Source: Oxyruncus cristatus (taxonomy: Eukaryota > Chordata > Aves > Passeriformes > Cotingidae). Taken from it: a DNA stretch of 64,000 bases. The notes under the pieces are model-generated. The model did not search any database, was not told where the DNA came from, and was given only the letters and a program-made list of their open reading frames with translations. Within the stretch, counting starts at the first letter, position 1. Each line of letters begins with the position of its first letter. The stretch lies in assembly GCA_013399855.1 (NCBI GenBank), contig VXAY01005682.1, positions 195,558 through 259,557 on the forward strand. Direction: 5' to 3'. The translations under genes were made by a program, and so were the position numbers. Shown piece after piece: positions 35,947 through 51,000 of this stretch.

Positions 35947-38900
35947 ACTGAGCTGTGTTTGGCAACTCTAATCGGTGGTACAGTCACTGCACAGTTCAGG
36001 GAAGCGCAGAGTAATCGTGTCATAGAACAGGGTGGGTGCTGGCTCTAATCACAGCTAAGGTAACCAATCACCCTGGTTTCCAAGGCACAAAGAGGGAAGC
36101 AGAGGGCCAAGAACCTCAGCCCTTGCAGAGAAAGCCAGGGCTGTTCAAGCACTGGTCTTTAAACTTCTCATTGTTCAACATTATGGGTAGGAACTGTTAT
36201 CTTGAGAGGACGCTGGAAGTGATCCCTATGCAGCCACAAAAGAGAGATCAAGCTGCAGCAGCTATTTTATAGCTACTTCAAAGGCTGCCAAATTCTGATG
36301 CTGACCTAGTGAAGACAAGTAGAGCTCCCTGGCAGCCCTGGTGCATTTCCCCAGGCTATCAGATTGCACACCTGACTTCACACAGTGCCTGTCAGGACAC
36401 TGGCCTCAGCCTCCTGTCCTTGGGAGACTCCTGCTGAAAATGGGGAATGAATTCCTGCTCACCCAACAGTGCCTCCGTGCTCACCCCTACAGCCAGTAGA
36501 ATAAAAGCAAATGTTTCCTACAGACAGCTTGACTTGCCAAGAGAAAATAACACACAGATACTGCAGTTTTCACCACTGTCCTTCAGAGCTGGTTTGCTGT
36601 GATCTCTTTGCAAGTCAGGAAGTTCACCTTTACCCAGACCATCAGTGAAGTGATGCTTGAGTCAGCCACACTTGTACCCACCATTTTTTTTAGGATTATC
36701 AGGGAAGGATCTCATAGTAAACAATTCGAAGGCACACCACATTTTCACAGGCAGGACGAATGAACAGGGTGTACAGTTTACAAAAGCACAGAAGGTAACA
36801 CCAAGGGATCAAAGCTTAAGCTTAAAGTCCTGAGAGTGTGGGATATAATAGGTATAGCTGTTAACTGGCTGATTTTCCCAGAAATATGGGCAAATTGGCA
36901 AGAAACAAGCAAAATAGCAATACTGATTTCCATTGCCTGTAAGCTTAACTAAGCTCATTTTTACCAGTCTTCCTGAAAAAGGAAAACAGCTGAGGTGCAA
37001 AGGCTCTAAGGCATTTAATCACCTCACTGCCTTTGAGGATCTGGGAGTAAATGAAGCACCTGGATAAGACAAGCTGTCTGCAGCATAGCATGGATCCCAG
37101 GTCTGTGTTCTCCCTCTGAGGGACAAAGCCACTGAGACATAAGCACAGAGCAAGCAGGTCCTCAAAATCTTCGTGGTCACCTTTGGGAATGCAATGCAGA
37201 ACTGGTCATCTTCCTCAGACTATCTTATATCTCCCAATTCTGGCTGGAAAGGAACAGCCTGCTAAGGCCTGCATGTGTGTGGCTTCTGTGTGGGTGTCCA
37301 GTGGGGAAATAAGGAGTTTCCTGCCTTGGTCAGCTGCCCACACACATCCTCTGTCTGCCATGTTTGAGTTTGCTAGATTTCAATGAAATACGATGGAGAG
37401 ACAGCTTAACAAACAGTACAACTACAGGCAGGCTTTTCCAAGGGAAGGGCTTTAATTCATTCATAAAGACAGGGTTTTTTTTTTCCTTTCCAAGTACAGC
37501 TAACTCCTAACATCAGTATCATCAAAAATTTTCATGTAGTCATAAAGCAGGCAGAAATGTGCATGAATGTTAGGGCACACAACCCTTGGATGGCCCGTTT
37601 TTCCCTCCCACTACCACTGTTGGTTATGATGTACATTGACTACAAAAAAAATACTTCGTGTCCCTTTCTCTTCTGTTACCAAAATGAAGACTCTGATAAG
37701 GCAACTTCTACTATGGCCAGGTAGCCAACAGGTACACACAGCGGATTAAGAACGAAGAAGTCACATTTGGTGTGTAGTTCTTTGTGGGCTCGATGTGAAA
37801 GGAACATCACAGTGGACGTGATCCGTAGTTAAAACTCACAGACTGACCTTTGGTCACTGCTGCTTTCTGTTCACCTGCAGTGAAAGTCAGGGAGAGAGAA
37901 GCCACTGAACTGCATAAAAGGAGAAGAGCTCACTACCAGAGAAACCATTAGGGTTTGTATTTTCTTTAGTTCTTGGTTATTTCTATTTATCCTTTGCTCT
38001 CTTTTTTACTTATACTTAGAACCATGAAATGACAGCCTAGGTGCTTCCAAGAACTGGATCTGGCCTGCCTTTACCTTTTCCTCCCTCTAAGCAGATTGCT
38101 TCTACAAATCAGCCTGCATTTCAAACATCACCACTGACTTTTCTGAGTTTCTTCTATCCAGAGTGCCTGTAGCAGGAGGAGGTGGATGCCAGAGCCTGCA
38201 AGGCCAGCTCTATGGTTAGAGGTGTGCCAACAACTGTGCCAGCACCAACAACTGGCAGAGAGGTTGTAAGATTTCGAAGGGCTGATTTGGCGGGCACGGC
38301 GTCCTGTCTTGCCTAGATACAAACCCACACGACACCTTGTTTCTGAACACAAAATACTGTGCACGGCAAGAACTTCACACTGAGCACAGGGTCAACAAGG
38401 GCAAAGGAAGGCAGCAGGGAAGGAGCGGAAGAAAGGTGCCTCCTCTGAGCTTTCTGTTTGGAATCACATGAATTCACACACTCTTTACTATTCCTAAAAC
38501 GCGGTTCCAGTACTACTGTTCTGGCACGTGTAGAGCTTCCCTAAAGTTACTGTCCAGCTACATGCACCAGCATCTCATTTCTCTTCACAGATTCAAGACA
38601 CGGTTCCTAGCAAAGCAATCAAATTACAGAAACATTGAATGACTTAAGTTTAGAGGTTCATTTTTGTTCATAAACAAAAAAAGAAATTAAAAACCTGCAG
38701 CATTTTTTTGACAGGTTTCCAAATTTGAAATCCATGGGGCTCCTCTGAACTGACAAATTTTTGTTTGCTTGTTGTTAATGAGGCTCTTCAAAGTAACAGT
38801 GCCAGGAAAATTCCCCATGAAGAATTTCGGTCTTCCAGTGGTTTCAGTGTACCCCAGCTGGCAGTTTCAGGCCTCTGCCCTTGGAGCACAGGAATCAATC

Positions 38901-39075
38901 CTCTTGGATTGCAGTTTCAGCACACAACATAGCACTGTTGAAATCCAAAGTCCTAGGGATAAACACACTGGTCTGTTCCAGCTCTCATGTGACAGCCAAC
39001 ATCCTCCACTGAAAGCTGTGGCAGTTTTTTTGACAGATTTGGGCTTTTCAGAGATCCCCAGACAGCTCTGACAGA
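35947..39075. other. Intergenic region with probable KAT14 3' UTR
   Basis: No coding exon is recognised. The part nearest 39075 is presumably the KAT14 3' UTR on the minus strand. A candidate poly(A) signal on that strand is ATTAAA (plus-strand tttaat, 37451-37456), which would give a 3' UTR of about 1.6 kb. The remainder is unremarkable single-copy-looking sequence. Confidence 0.45.
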
Positions 39076-42071
39076 TTAGCGCCGCAGCCTGAGAAAGAAT
39101 GCATGCTTACACTCCTTGCTGTCCAAGGGGTAATATTTGTCATAAAAATCCAAAATGTATTCCTCAGTCTTGAATCCAAACTTCTGGTAGAGCAGCATAG
39201 CAGGGTTGCTTGCAGAGACGTGAAGAGTGACGTCTTTGCCCATGCAGGTCTGCCAAGGGAAGGAGGGAAGAAAAAAATAAGATATCACAGTGAGAGAATG
39301 AGACAGCCTCTGGGGGAATGCGGAGGTGAGGAGATTCATCGGTCCAGGTATTCAAGTTACTGAGGAAACGTGAGAAAAACTGGAGGCCCAGACACAGAAA
39401 CTACCACACGTAGCAAGAGCAAAGGCAAAGGGAACGCTGCTGTTCCTCCAAGCCTTTGTTTCTGGGAAACATGGACTCTCTGACAATGAAAGCAGGTTTG
39501 GGATTATAATTTGTCATCTTTCCACTGTCAATTACTATAGTAATTGGTTTTTAAAAATAATCCCAGTGTACAGCACTGATCTCAGATACTTAACAACGGC
39601 CTGGAAAAAAGACAAAACCTGCCAGAGGATCAGGCACCTTGCTGCACTCCTCCCCATCAGCAAACAGAGCTGAGCTCTCTGTGACCACTGGAGCAGCCTT
39701 AGGGCACCTCTGGGCTGTCGCACTGGAATTCCTGTCTATCCCACCCAGCTCCTCTCCCATCCTTCAGGGCACAGCACTCCACCTACTGAGAAGGCAGGAA
39801 TCCAGTTCAGACAGCAAATAGCACGGTTGAAGTTACCTTAAAGATCCCAAACTATTTTAACCAGCAACACACCGATAAAGATGCTGAAGTAATTTTCTTC
39901 TGCTTTCACCAAGTGTTTTAATGCTATGTATATTGAATGTATTGTAACTGTAAGCAGGAACAGTAAAATCCTTTAGAAAATTTCCAAGGCAGAACATTAA
40001 AAGGTAAAGCTCTCACAGGGGATTTAAGGAGGGAAGGAAAAAAAGAAATAATCTGCAGCAGGTTTTTCGGGGAAGTTTGAATGAGATCGTTAAGAAAATG
40101 CAGTTTGCTCCTCTGGGCCAGATGCATTAGAGGGTAACTTCTGAGAGCAAACGAGTCACCACCATTTGCATCAAAACATTTCCTCTTAAGTTATGCTTTT
40201 CTCAAGAATTCATCCCCACCCTCAGCCCACTGATCCAAAAGCCAGGGAAGTGCTCTTAACCTGAACAGCCTACGAAAGCGTCTCTAGCTACAGAGAGTAG
40301 ACCCCAAGCAATCTGCTGATTCAGAAACAGGTCACAACCACCATTTAATCTCCTACGTGGCTACATGCCTTCTACCACTGACAAAGTGTCAGTAAATGGA
40401 AAAATAAATCTAATGTGAGCCAAACACAGTGCTGATCTCTCATTGCTAGTGAGCCTAATCGGCCTCGAATCTGCTTGGCTTTCCTGAACACGGCAATTTT
40501 ATGCTAGTCTACCTGCAAGCAGGATTAGGTGAATTTCCTGTGATGCATCCTACAAAAAAGGTGCAAGGATTTTCTACAGCTGACTTGCCAATGCATCTCA
40601 ACTCTGCTGGAGAGACAGTCTCCCCGAGTCCACCTGCTGGATCCCTGCAAACCTCGGCGCATCGCTGGCACCTGTTCTCACTGGGTGTTGACATCTCACA
40701 TCAACAGACTACAGCTGAGAGCAACTTCCTTCAACACACAGAGATGCTTGGGAAATGCAGGGAGTAAATTTAAAGTATATTGGTTAGTGGCCTGTGTCAA
40801 CACATAGAGAAAAAGAGGTAGACACTGCGGAGAGCTGTGCAGGTAGAAGAGTTACCCTTGGATGGTCCAGAGGAGCTACCCTCAGAGAAAACTGCTTTTC
40901 CGAAGCACAGATCACTGTTCCTAAGGCTCTGCCAGCACTCCCTACCTTTCTTCAGCCAAATACATAAGAGAAAAAACATTTTCAATGATGAGTTTGTTAG
41001 TGCAGCTCATCTTGACTAAAACAAGCTAAGAAGTGTTTCCCATCGGCAGCTCCGCCACAAGAGTTCAGAGAGTGGTAAAACTGTGGGTGTTCAAGAGGCA
41101 CAGTTGAAAAGGATATATGAAAAGGATATGTATCTGCATCCTTACTCAAAATTAAGCTGGCTTTCCTGCAGTTTAATTCAAGAAAGTAAATGGAATTAAG
41201 GCCACTTGAATAACAGTACTGATTCAGAGATTTAATGAAGTTTAACTACTTTAATACCACCCATTTAGTTAGCTCAGATTCTTTTTCCCAAGTGTTCCTG
41301 TTGAAGAAGGCCCAGTTTGAAAAAGCTAGTTTGAACAAAGTGAATGAACTTGCACACACTATTTTTAACTCAGCTGTATTTGAACCAGAGCAGTAAAAGT
41401 CAAAGTGAATAAGATCAGTAATTGATTTAATGCAACAGCCCTGGTCATGGAATAAACCTCAAAGTGTAGCCAAGAAAGCTGCAATAGAGTCTAACTGAAC
41501 CTGCCCACTATTATCTCATTTTCTCCTTTAAACTCCACATTTACAGTATTACTTTTATATGAACTATTGACCAGTGAAGAACACAAAGTTAATCCCAAGC
41601 CAGTCAAAGTGTACAGCATCCTGCTGATTCTGAGGACCTGACCAGTTTGGCTGTTCTTCTAAATACATCTGAGCTTCTGCTGTGGAAGTTATTTCCCCCC
41701 GTGAGTATTCACGCTGGCTGCCGACAAGCTGTGCGAGAGAGCGTAAGCAGAGAAAGGGCAAGGTGAAAGAGCCAGAAGGGAAGAGCACAACACCACTTAC
41801 TCTCTCACGTTTGCATGCGTGCACACAAGGAAGAAAGGGAGAGCTAGTTCTTTGGCAGGGTCACGGGACTGTTTGATTACCTGGATAAGATGGTAAATCA
41901 TGAAAGTTGCAATCCCAGCTCTTCTCCACTCAGGGTGAACTAACAGAAAAGAGATGTAAGCTTCGTTGTACTTCACATCGGGCACCATAAAGCCAAAGGC
42001 GATGATAACCTTCTTGTAAAGGACAACAACACTGAAGTCTGGATACTGCAGGCATTCTGACAAATCTATTC
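39076..42071 (-). other. KAT14: KAT14 GNAT acetyltransferase domain, last two exons
   Basis: Exon 41881-42071 carries the core strands and the acetyl-CoA-binding loop: [20 protein letters not shown] contains the Q/R-x-x-G-x-G/A signature as RRAGIA. Exon 39076-39249 supplies [20 protein letters not shown] and [20 protein letters not shown], the usual 'N..A..LY...GF' end of a GNAT fold. The domain is uninterrupted and looks catalytically competent. Confidence 0.9.
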
Positions 42072-45000
42072 CTGTGGAGAAAGGGAGAAACAGCACTTGA
42101 AAACATTGCAAACCACTTGCATGGAAATTCCAGGGTTTAAGGATTTTCAGAAACACTCACTTGATCCCTTTCTTTTACCTTTATTTCAAAGCTCTGATAT
42201 AAAGAGATCACAGAATCATAGAATGGTTGGCATTGGAAGGGACCTCTGGAGATCATCTGGTCCAAGGCTCCTGCTAGAACAGTCCCCCACTACTAAAAAT
42301 AATGCAGTCAAATTTTCCACATTTTGGGAAATCACAGGGGTTGGGACACCCAGAGTGCAGGGGATGAACCTCACCTTGAGAAAACCAGCTGCCTGATCAT
42401 GGTGTCTCCCCTGCTAGGTAAGTATGTAAGGTAAAAGGAGATGATTCAACAAAACAGAGACAAAATAAGACCCGATTACTAGCAGTGAATCTTGCATGGA
42501 GAAAGTGTAACAAAGCTAATTTCCTTTCAAATGACTTAAGGATGAAAATGAAACTAAAACTTAAAACTTGCTCTCTTTGGAGGCAGCACATGTGAAACTG
42601 GGCATCAACTTTGGTAGCATTACCTGACTATGGTTCCTATCTCTTTTCTCCACCTTGACTTGAGGTCCTACTGCTTCCTCTTGTACACACTCAGCTGATT
42701 GTGGAGCTGCACTGTGAATCTGACCACAGCCTTCAAGGCTATCAAAACATTTGCTTTTAGCATGCAAATTCTCCAATCTGGGGCATGAAGCAGCCTCTCA
42801 GGCAGTGGTGCTTCTGTGACTCAGAGGCTGGACACAAACATCCGAGGCTGGTGACTTCTGAGTGGGGTTTGTTACCTTGCCTGATCACGCTGCTGCTGCC
42901 GTCCTAGAGCATCCACACAGCACGTTAGTGTCAAGCACTACAGTTCAAGACACTGAGCACTGACTGCTTGGTAATTTGAGTGGACAGACCCTAAGCAAGA
43001 TGCAAGACACGTGCCCAAAACAGTTTCAGCCTCAGGTTGGCAATTGCAAATACACTTGGAATGTGGGGTAACAAAATAGCAGAGTATGTTTTCCAGTAAT
43101 CACTCTTGATGAGATGCAAGACTTCATAAGGCACCAGGCACAAGTAAGTGGGTGAATTATTGTCTTGCTTGATAGTAAGCTGGGTGGAGCAAGATGTGGG
43201 AGGAATTGATTGGCAATGGGGAGCTGTGATAATTATCTCAGGGCTGCAGTTGCCTGTGGAGTGCCTTACAGCGTGTCTGTACAGGAACGCTACCTTGCCT
43301 TGAGCACTGGCGTCCACGAAATGGTGCCGTCCCCTCAGCACAACAGTTATTCCTACAGGAAGGTGCTCAGCTCACGATGGTTCACCACTTGTCTGCTCAG
43401 GAGAGGTTTCCCATTAGGGCATGAAGTCACAAGATGCTGCGAGAAACAGCGTGGGGGAATCTTGCCTCGCCATAGCTCGTTTGCGGTTACTACCTGAGAA
43501 CTCATTTCTGCCTGGTGAGAAGCAAAAAGAGCTCTGACTCGAACGATTTGCAGGGATAGAACCAGAGCCTGGGCTCACCCCACATGGTGAAATGCCTAGA
43601 TCTCATGAATTCAGTCAATGAGAGCATCGTTATTAGGCAATTTAGCACACCTAAGATGTCATTCACTGATGATTCCTGGAGCCCATATGCTCCAGATGCC
43701 TAAACTTAGGCAGAATTACAGGTGTTTCTCTAAACAACAGTGCTAACTTAACGAGGCTCACCCAGCTGCATATCCCCACCTGCCCCCAGGTTGTGCCAGC
43801 CCATTGGAAAGCCAAACCCTTTGCAACCACAAAGACAGTAGGCTTTTACCTCCTGAAGCATCAACTCCTCACTTACCTCTCCCGCTAAAACAGAACCAGG
43901 ATGCAATAATCATATCCCAGCCTCAGAAATTCTTCACCATGGAAGAGATTATAATTCCTGTTTGGAGACTGATGGGAGTGTCAGCTTTCTGATTTAACGA
44001 TGAACAGTTCACAGTCACCCACGCTCCTTATGTTAAATAAAACAGGGTGAGACCTGAAGAACTTAATGAAGGTGCAACGCAACTTGGCCAGAACTTCAAA
44101 TGCACTATCAGGAGAGGAGAGACTATGACAAAGAGGTTCAGCCACTGTTGGGATTGCAAGTGTTTCTCATGAGCTCTGAAAGAGCTTGTGAAAAGAAAGG
44201 TGTGCAAGGTTGTACTGAATTGTACAGTTTGGACCATAAGGAGCACAAAAAGCTCTGATCCTGACTGCAGTATATGAGCACTGCTGAACTACAAACCCTG
44301 CTGAATCACTATCTGTAAAATCAAAACATAAAGCAAACAGTTACTTGGAATAAAGGTGGGTACTGTTTGAACTGGGCCTTTCCAAATTAGTCTGCTGCAT
44401 TGTTTGCTGATCAGAAGCTGATCCATGCAGTAGATGAACATCCCTATTATTATTTCTGAAGAACTAAAGCCTCATGACAGCCCCCATAAAGGGCAGCCAC
44501 TGTCCCCAGAGAGCCTACAGTTCAGGAAATGACACATAAAAATTCAAGCACAGTACATACTGAGGCTTGAAGAAATAAAGAACACCACAGCAGAGCCTGC
44601 AGCTGTAAATGCAATTCACAGAAGCACAGAATACCCTGAGTTGGAAGGGAGACACAAGGATCATTGAGTCTAACAACTGGCCCTGCTCAGGACAACCCCA
44701 AGCGTCACGCTGTGTGCCTGAGAGCATTGTCCAAATGCTTCTTGAACTCTGTCAGGCTTGGTGCTGCAACCACTTCCCTGGGGAGCCTGTTCAGTGCCCA
44801 ATCACCCTCTTGGGTGAAGGACCTTTTCCTAATATCCAACATAAACCTCCCCTGACTCAGCTTTATGCCATTCCCTTGGGTCCTGACACTGGTCACCAGA
44901 GAGATCAGTGCCTGCCCCTCCAGCTTCCCCTTGTGAGAGAGCTATAGACCATGTTGAGGTCTCTCCTCATTCTCCTCCAGGCTGAACAAACCAAGTGACC

Positions 45001-48000
45001 TCAGCCGCTCCTCATACCGCTTCCCAACTTTCTCTCCAACATATCCAGCTTACGGATGCTAGCAAGAAACTTTCTCACAAAGCAAATGAACAGTAAAACT
45101 GTTTACTTCAGCCCCTGATTCTGAAAAATGTTTCAGTGGATGCTTAAATTTAGTTAACTCCTAAACTACTAGACTACTTCTATTGGCACCTATTTCTGTT
45201 AGTGCTGTGCTACTTGGGGCCTAATTGCCCACTTCTACACGATTTCGAGACACAAAGACACCAAACTCATGTCTCCATCTCAAATGCATTCCTGTGATAT
45301 CAGATAATGGTTTTCTAAGAACCCAGCCAGAACCAAACTGAAGAAAAATTTGGCTCAAGAATGTTTCTTTCTGAACAAAACCACTTCCTTCTTGAGAAAA
45401 CCAAGCACTAAAGGAATCTTACCAGGCCAGAAGAATTCATGGCACATGGAGTTTATAGTGGGGATGTGATTAGGGCGAACATAGCAGTAATCAATGGATG
45501 CTTCTGGCTCAGCCTTCCAGTTGAGATCATTCCTGTGTGGATATGCCTGGATTTCTGCCAGCAGCCTGAGTTTTGGGGGCTTTGTCTCATAATCACGCCT
45601 GCCAGGAACATGAAAAGCAAACACAAAAAGTGAGTGAGCAACAGTAACTGCCACTGCAGCTGAATGGGTACTGACCATGAAACATTTTGTGACATGCTCA
45701 GTTTCAAAAAAAAGAACAGTCTTCCATTCATGTGGGAAAACAACACCCAGCTCAGAAAAAACATCTTTGTGTCAGAGGCCAGGACACTTCCCAGATCCAC
45801 AGCATGCCCAGCCAGCCTCTCCTTACAGCAGGAGCAAGGAAATCATGGTTCTGACCCAAGAGCAGGTGCAACTTGCATTGAATGACTACGGCAATTCCCT
45901 CTCTGCCCTGCTCCCTCTTGGAGACTACCCTTCCCAAGGCAATCAGTTTAACTGCTCAGTAAAACTATCTTTTCGGGGCTACCATAGTTACCATGGGGCT
46001 ACTGGGTTGTACTTTGAGGAGGTGCAGGGAGCACTGCCCAGGAAAAGGCGTCCTCTCCGTGGGCTGTCGGTACACGAGCCAAGAGCAAACTCAACCTCTG
46101 ATCATCTGTACCTGATGTAGGGTTTCAGGACGCGGGATGTGTAAGGGCTAACAACGCTGTGGTCTGTCAGCAGGTCTTCTGAGCCTACCAGTCGATACAG
46201 AAACTTTGTTGTCTGCTGCCGATATCCCTTCATGGCGGGCAGCATCGTCTACAGGTACAGAAAAATGCAGAACATTTCAGGAAGATTTAACACAGGGGAA
46301 TTGTATCAGTGGATGCAGAATAAGGGCCTTCCAGTGTGACAGGATGGACTGGACCATGATGGTCCCAACTCTGTGCTGGTTGCACAACTCCGCTGTTGCA
46401 CTCTTAGATTTAGTGCCCAAACCTATAAGCTGCCCTCATCACACTGCAAGTTATCTCTATAGAGCATTCACCTGTTTGGGTACTTCCAGACCTCCACCAT
46501 CAGCATTTGAGCAGGGCTGGAGTACAAATACATCAACCTTTGTGGTGCTGACACTGATTGACAAGTGTACAAGTGTCTCGTGCTGTACAAGCATGTCTCA
46601 AGAGGAAAGGGGCTTAGGATAGCATTGGTGAGCACACAGCCCCAAGTCAAAATGAGTCTTGTTCACATAATCCTTTTTATTTTGGGAATCAGATAACCTC
46701 AATGTGACGCCGCTGTCTGTAGCAAAAGCTTTAGAATAACCAGTGCCAAAAGCTCACTTAGATTTGGAAACACCCACCTGGTATCTATCCAAGATCCTGA
46801 AGTCCTGGCTAGTAGTTCTGTACGTTGCTTGCCCTACTGGGGACCTGGAAACACCTCCTTCTTTGGCTCCATAAATCCCATCAACCAAGAGCAGTGCAGC
46901 ATTCACAACTTGGTCCAAGTCAAAGAGTGGCAGTCCTCTCTCCCTCTTGGCCTGCCTGACTAACAGCTTGCGCCTCAGCCTCCGGGCCTCTGGGGTCATG
47001 CTCACAGCATTGGGACAGGCTTCCAGTCTCTTCAGCAGCAGCTTTTCCTCATAGATACTAACAGAGGTATGCTTGGGAGCTCTGGGTTTAGCATCCTTCT
47101 CCAGCTGTGGCTTTCTTTTGTCTCGTCCCCTCACCTTCAACAACGCGTTTGACTCTTCAGGATCTTCACTGTCACCTTCCATCCGTTCTGTTTTTTCTTC
47201 CTCACTCTCCACCTCTTGCTTGATCTGCTCAGCTGTCTTCACTTTTTTTCTACTTGCTATCAGAGTGCCAGCACTGGCTGTCCCACTGGGAGGGGGCACA
47301 TACTCTATTCCTGGATCTATGACTCCATCTCCTTCCATTTCCTCATCATCTGTTGAGCAGATCAAAATAATCCAGGGAGAGAAAAAAAATTTAAACATCA
47401 AAGCTCCATTTCAAAAAACGTTGTCACAGGACTCTTCTGCTAAGGAAAAACAATGTGGTTTTACCCAACACACTTCGTTTTCTATGTACTTCTGGATCTC
47501 CTGATTTTGGACAGGAGACACTGTACAGAGTCCAATTTCAGGACACAGAATCAATCCTGTTCCTAAAGTGTCTTGTAGTTTAATATCTGAAAACAGCCCC
47601 TTCCTGAGCTGCAAGTTCATGCTCTTTGACGAATGTTATGTTGCTGAAAATTCCTGAAGACTGGGGATCAAATGGTCAAGCAGGTGAGCTGTATCCTGAA
47701 GAAGTTCTGTTCCTCTACAGAACCTGACTATTTTTCCTGCCATCCAGAAGTGTTTTGGTCTGGCTCCTTAAGGAACTAACAGCATTCAGCCTGCATCACT
47801 GCTTTGCAATCTGACCCAAGTTCAGCATCTTTTAATCAAGATGCTTGAACTCATAAATTTACTGGGACACTGGCATGAGAATAAAATTTCTCCCATTAAA
47901 AACATTTGAGACAAAACTAGAGTTGCTATCTAACAGTGTTACCTGTGTTGCAGTGAAACGCTTATCCCGAGTTGTGCAGCAGTTGCTATGTGAAATCTAC

Positions 48001-51000
48001 CCACTATTTTTTCAGGATCCCTCAGAAAACAACAATGAGGGTTTCTTCTGGCCTTAGAAGCTGGTGATACAACGGTTGAAAACTAGTCAATTCTCTCACT
48101 CAGTTAAGACAAACAATATTACCAGTTACCTTCTGTCTTATCTTGAAAAGATCCTGCAGTCCCTTGAGAGTATCTTCCTAGAAAACTACACGTGGTTCAT
48201 TACTAAACAAAAAACATGCTGCCTCTTACCGTGAAACAGAGCCTGTGGTGGCATGACATCTGGGATGAGATCTGCTTCCGAGAGAAGGCTGGGAGTAGCT
48301 GAATGTGAGGCTGGAGTGCCAGGAGCAGAAAAGTCCAGCGATGGGGAAGGAGAAGGGCTTGTCAGAGGCGTACGATCAGACGAGCTCAAGGAGGAGAAGT
48401 CAATCACCTCTCCTTTCTCAAGGACGATATCGGGACGGCGGCAGCGACTGGTGAATTTAACAGGAGTGGAGGAAGTACTCCGGTCCAAGAAGCCGGCTGC
48501 CTCCTTCTGGGCTCTCCGAATATCCTTGGCTTCCTGAGTGCGAGATCTCTTCTCCTTCAGCTCCATGGCTGATTCGACTGGGTTGCGGCTTACCCGCTTT
48601 CGGAGTCCTTCCACGGTAATGATGGGATCCAGAGGTGGCTTAGAAGCTGCTAAAAAAGTAGTTTTGCTTATTCTAACAGACACTGAGCTCCTGCAGTCAC
48701 TGGATACATACCATACATCCAGAAAAACACACTGACTACAAGTCTTAAAAGATGTATTTTCAATATGTACAAGAAATTCACTCTGGGACCATGCAGCATT
48801 AAGCCAACGCACAACTAAATCCTCATTAAAGCCCCAATCTTGTTCCTCCATACAGAGGAGAACTTCCATCTAGTGACAAAAGTCAAAAGACGTTCCCCAG
48901 GGTAAAGAGAACTAGAGAAGTTGGGGATTTCAGCTAAAAGAGAACAACACAAAACACTCTGCACAAACCTCAAAACCCTTTAAATCAGTTAGCACAATGC
49001 AAAAAGGTAATAAAATAAAACAGGCTTCTCACACTACAGTATATACACCACAGTTCTCTTGAGTCAACCCTCACATCAGAACAAAACTAAGAAACTGTCC
49101 ATGCACACAAACACACAGTTTTAACTAGACTTTTCTCATGGCTTCCAGCTCTAGAGCAGCTAGGAACCTACACACTACAAGGGACAGAGTTACCTTTTGC
49201 CTTCAGGGCAGATGCAGACAGCTTCTCTCCTTCAGGTTTCATTGTTGGGGGTTTGTTATGAACCAGTTTCCACCATCCTGGTTCTCCAAATTCCTGTGCC
49301 CCTGAGCGGAAAAACAGGGGGCTCCCCACAGAGAGGCAGCCAGCGACTGTGCTCCACCATGTTGAGGTCTTTTTCCTGTGGTGGGAGAGAGGGAAACAAG
49401 TGTTAGGTCCCCACTCGCCAGCTGTGCTTTCATCCTGGAGCCTCCTCCAAGACAGGAAGGGCACTGATACACACACTGAACTACCCTGAAGCACATTTTT
49501 GGCCACTTGGAGGCAGGGAGCTGAATTTAAGTCTTTGCTGGACAGTGTACTCTACTGGGTATCCGAGTTCCTTTAAGAACTGGTTAGCCAGTTAACCAGG
49601 GCTAACTAGGATCTCACTTGGGGAAGAAGTGAGAAGAAATACTAAAGAATTGCCCCTGTAGCCAATAACTGAAGTACTCCCCTGGACACTGGAGAATCTG
49701 GTTCACAGTGCACAGCCTAAACTCAGAGTTGCACAGGATCTCAGGATTCCTTCTTGCCTTTGCACACCTCCACTGGCAAAAACTTCCATACTTGGGCAAG
49801 AATTTGCTGCTGTCCAAGTGTTGCACTTACACACCCTGGGGTACTCAACCTCAAAGGTGGGGGATCAAATTCAGGTGCCCCAGCTCAAAGACTGGAGTGT
49901 TACAGTAAATCTGGATAAGCTGTACTTTAATATGCCAAGGAAGAAAAGCATTGCGTGCCTTGAACCGCTATACATCCCCTGCAGCTGTCTCTCTGGCTTG
50001 TCCAGGCAAGCAGGGAGACCATGTCTGAGGCCAGTAATCACTCATTTGAATTTTAATCAGAGCAAGGAGTGCCCAGTTCCCAGGGGAAGTCTTAAAAGGG
50101 AGCAGCAAACCCTGGGAGGCAATGGCTCCCTTAATGAGGGACAACAGCCTGTCAGGGTTCCCGTGATTTCCAGAGAGGACAAATGCTAACATTTCTGAGA
50201 ACAAAGCAAGGAGGCAGAGACAAGTAATGAAAGCAAAGCCAAAGAGTAAATCTGGTTAGGGAGAAAGGCCAGATCTTTACAACACAGAAATCCCTGCTTA
50301 AGAAAAGAAGCTGTGAAGTCAATCAAATCTACAACTTGGAAGGCTTGCTCAGTTCCTTTCCTGGCTTCACAGCACATGCATCAACAGTGACACTTGGGTT
50401 TGACAGCTTCGGCATGCTCAGAAAAAACCACATCATGGGTGTGGTTCACCCATACAGCAAAGGCTGTCCTTTACAAGAGGGTTTCCTACTCTGACAGCTT
50501 CTCTACATACACAGTCAGAAATGTTTCGCTGGTTTGCAACACATTCTGTGTAAAAGCCAACATCCAAAACAATCTAGAAGGTGAAGCTCAGTTCTTCTGG
50601 AAGAATTTGGTCCTTGCAAGCCTTACAGCCAAGTAATGTGGTACTTCGCTGGACCACATTTTTGTCCTTAAAGCCTCACGATACCAGGACTAGCCCATCT
50701 CTTGTGACTATTTAGAAAAACTCAAAGGCTTTGCAGGTTCACATGCTACCTAAAGGAAGATAAGAAATAATCCAAAATACAGGCCTTTGTATTGCTTTTG
50801 TGTGACATTCTTGGGGCTGTTTTTCCCCAGGAAGAAATGCTCATTTGTTCTCAAGAGTACTCCTCATGCCTATATTCAGATTCTCAATATTAAGTGCTCC
50901 AATTTTCTCACTAGTGAAGCTCAACAGAGATGTTGCCAAATGAACCAGTTCTTGTCCATCTGTATAACAAGTTTTAATTCCTTTGGCTCCCCAACCAGAC

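Noticed and set aside
36594..36712. Exon-like open stretch after ccttcag on the plus strand
   Set aside because: It has no matching donor and no homology, and it cannot be joined with confidence to the candidate gene at 35.2-35.9 kb.
38769..39071. 100-codon plus ORF next to the KAT14 stop
   Set aside because: It is antisense to the KAT14 3' UTR and has no recognised similarity.
45664..46120. Overlapping plus ORFs of 73 and 147 codons
   Set aside because: They are antisense to a KAT14 intron and exon, with no domain.
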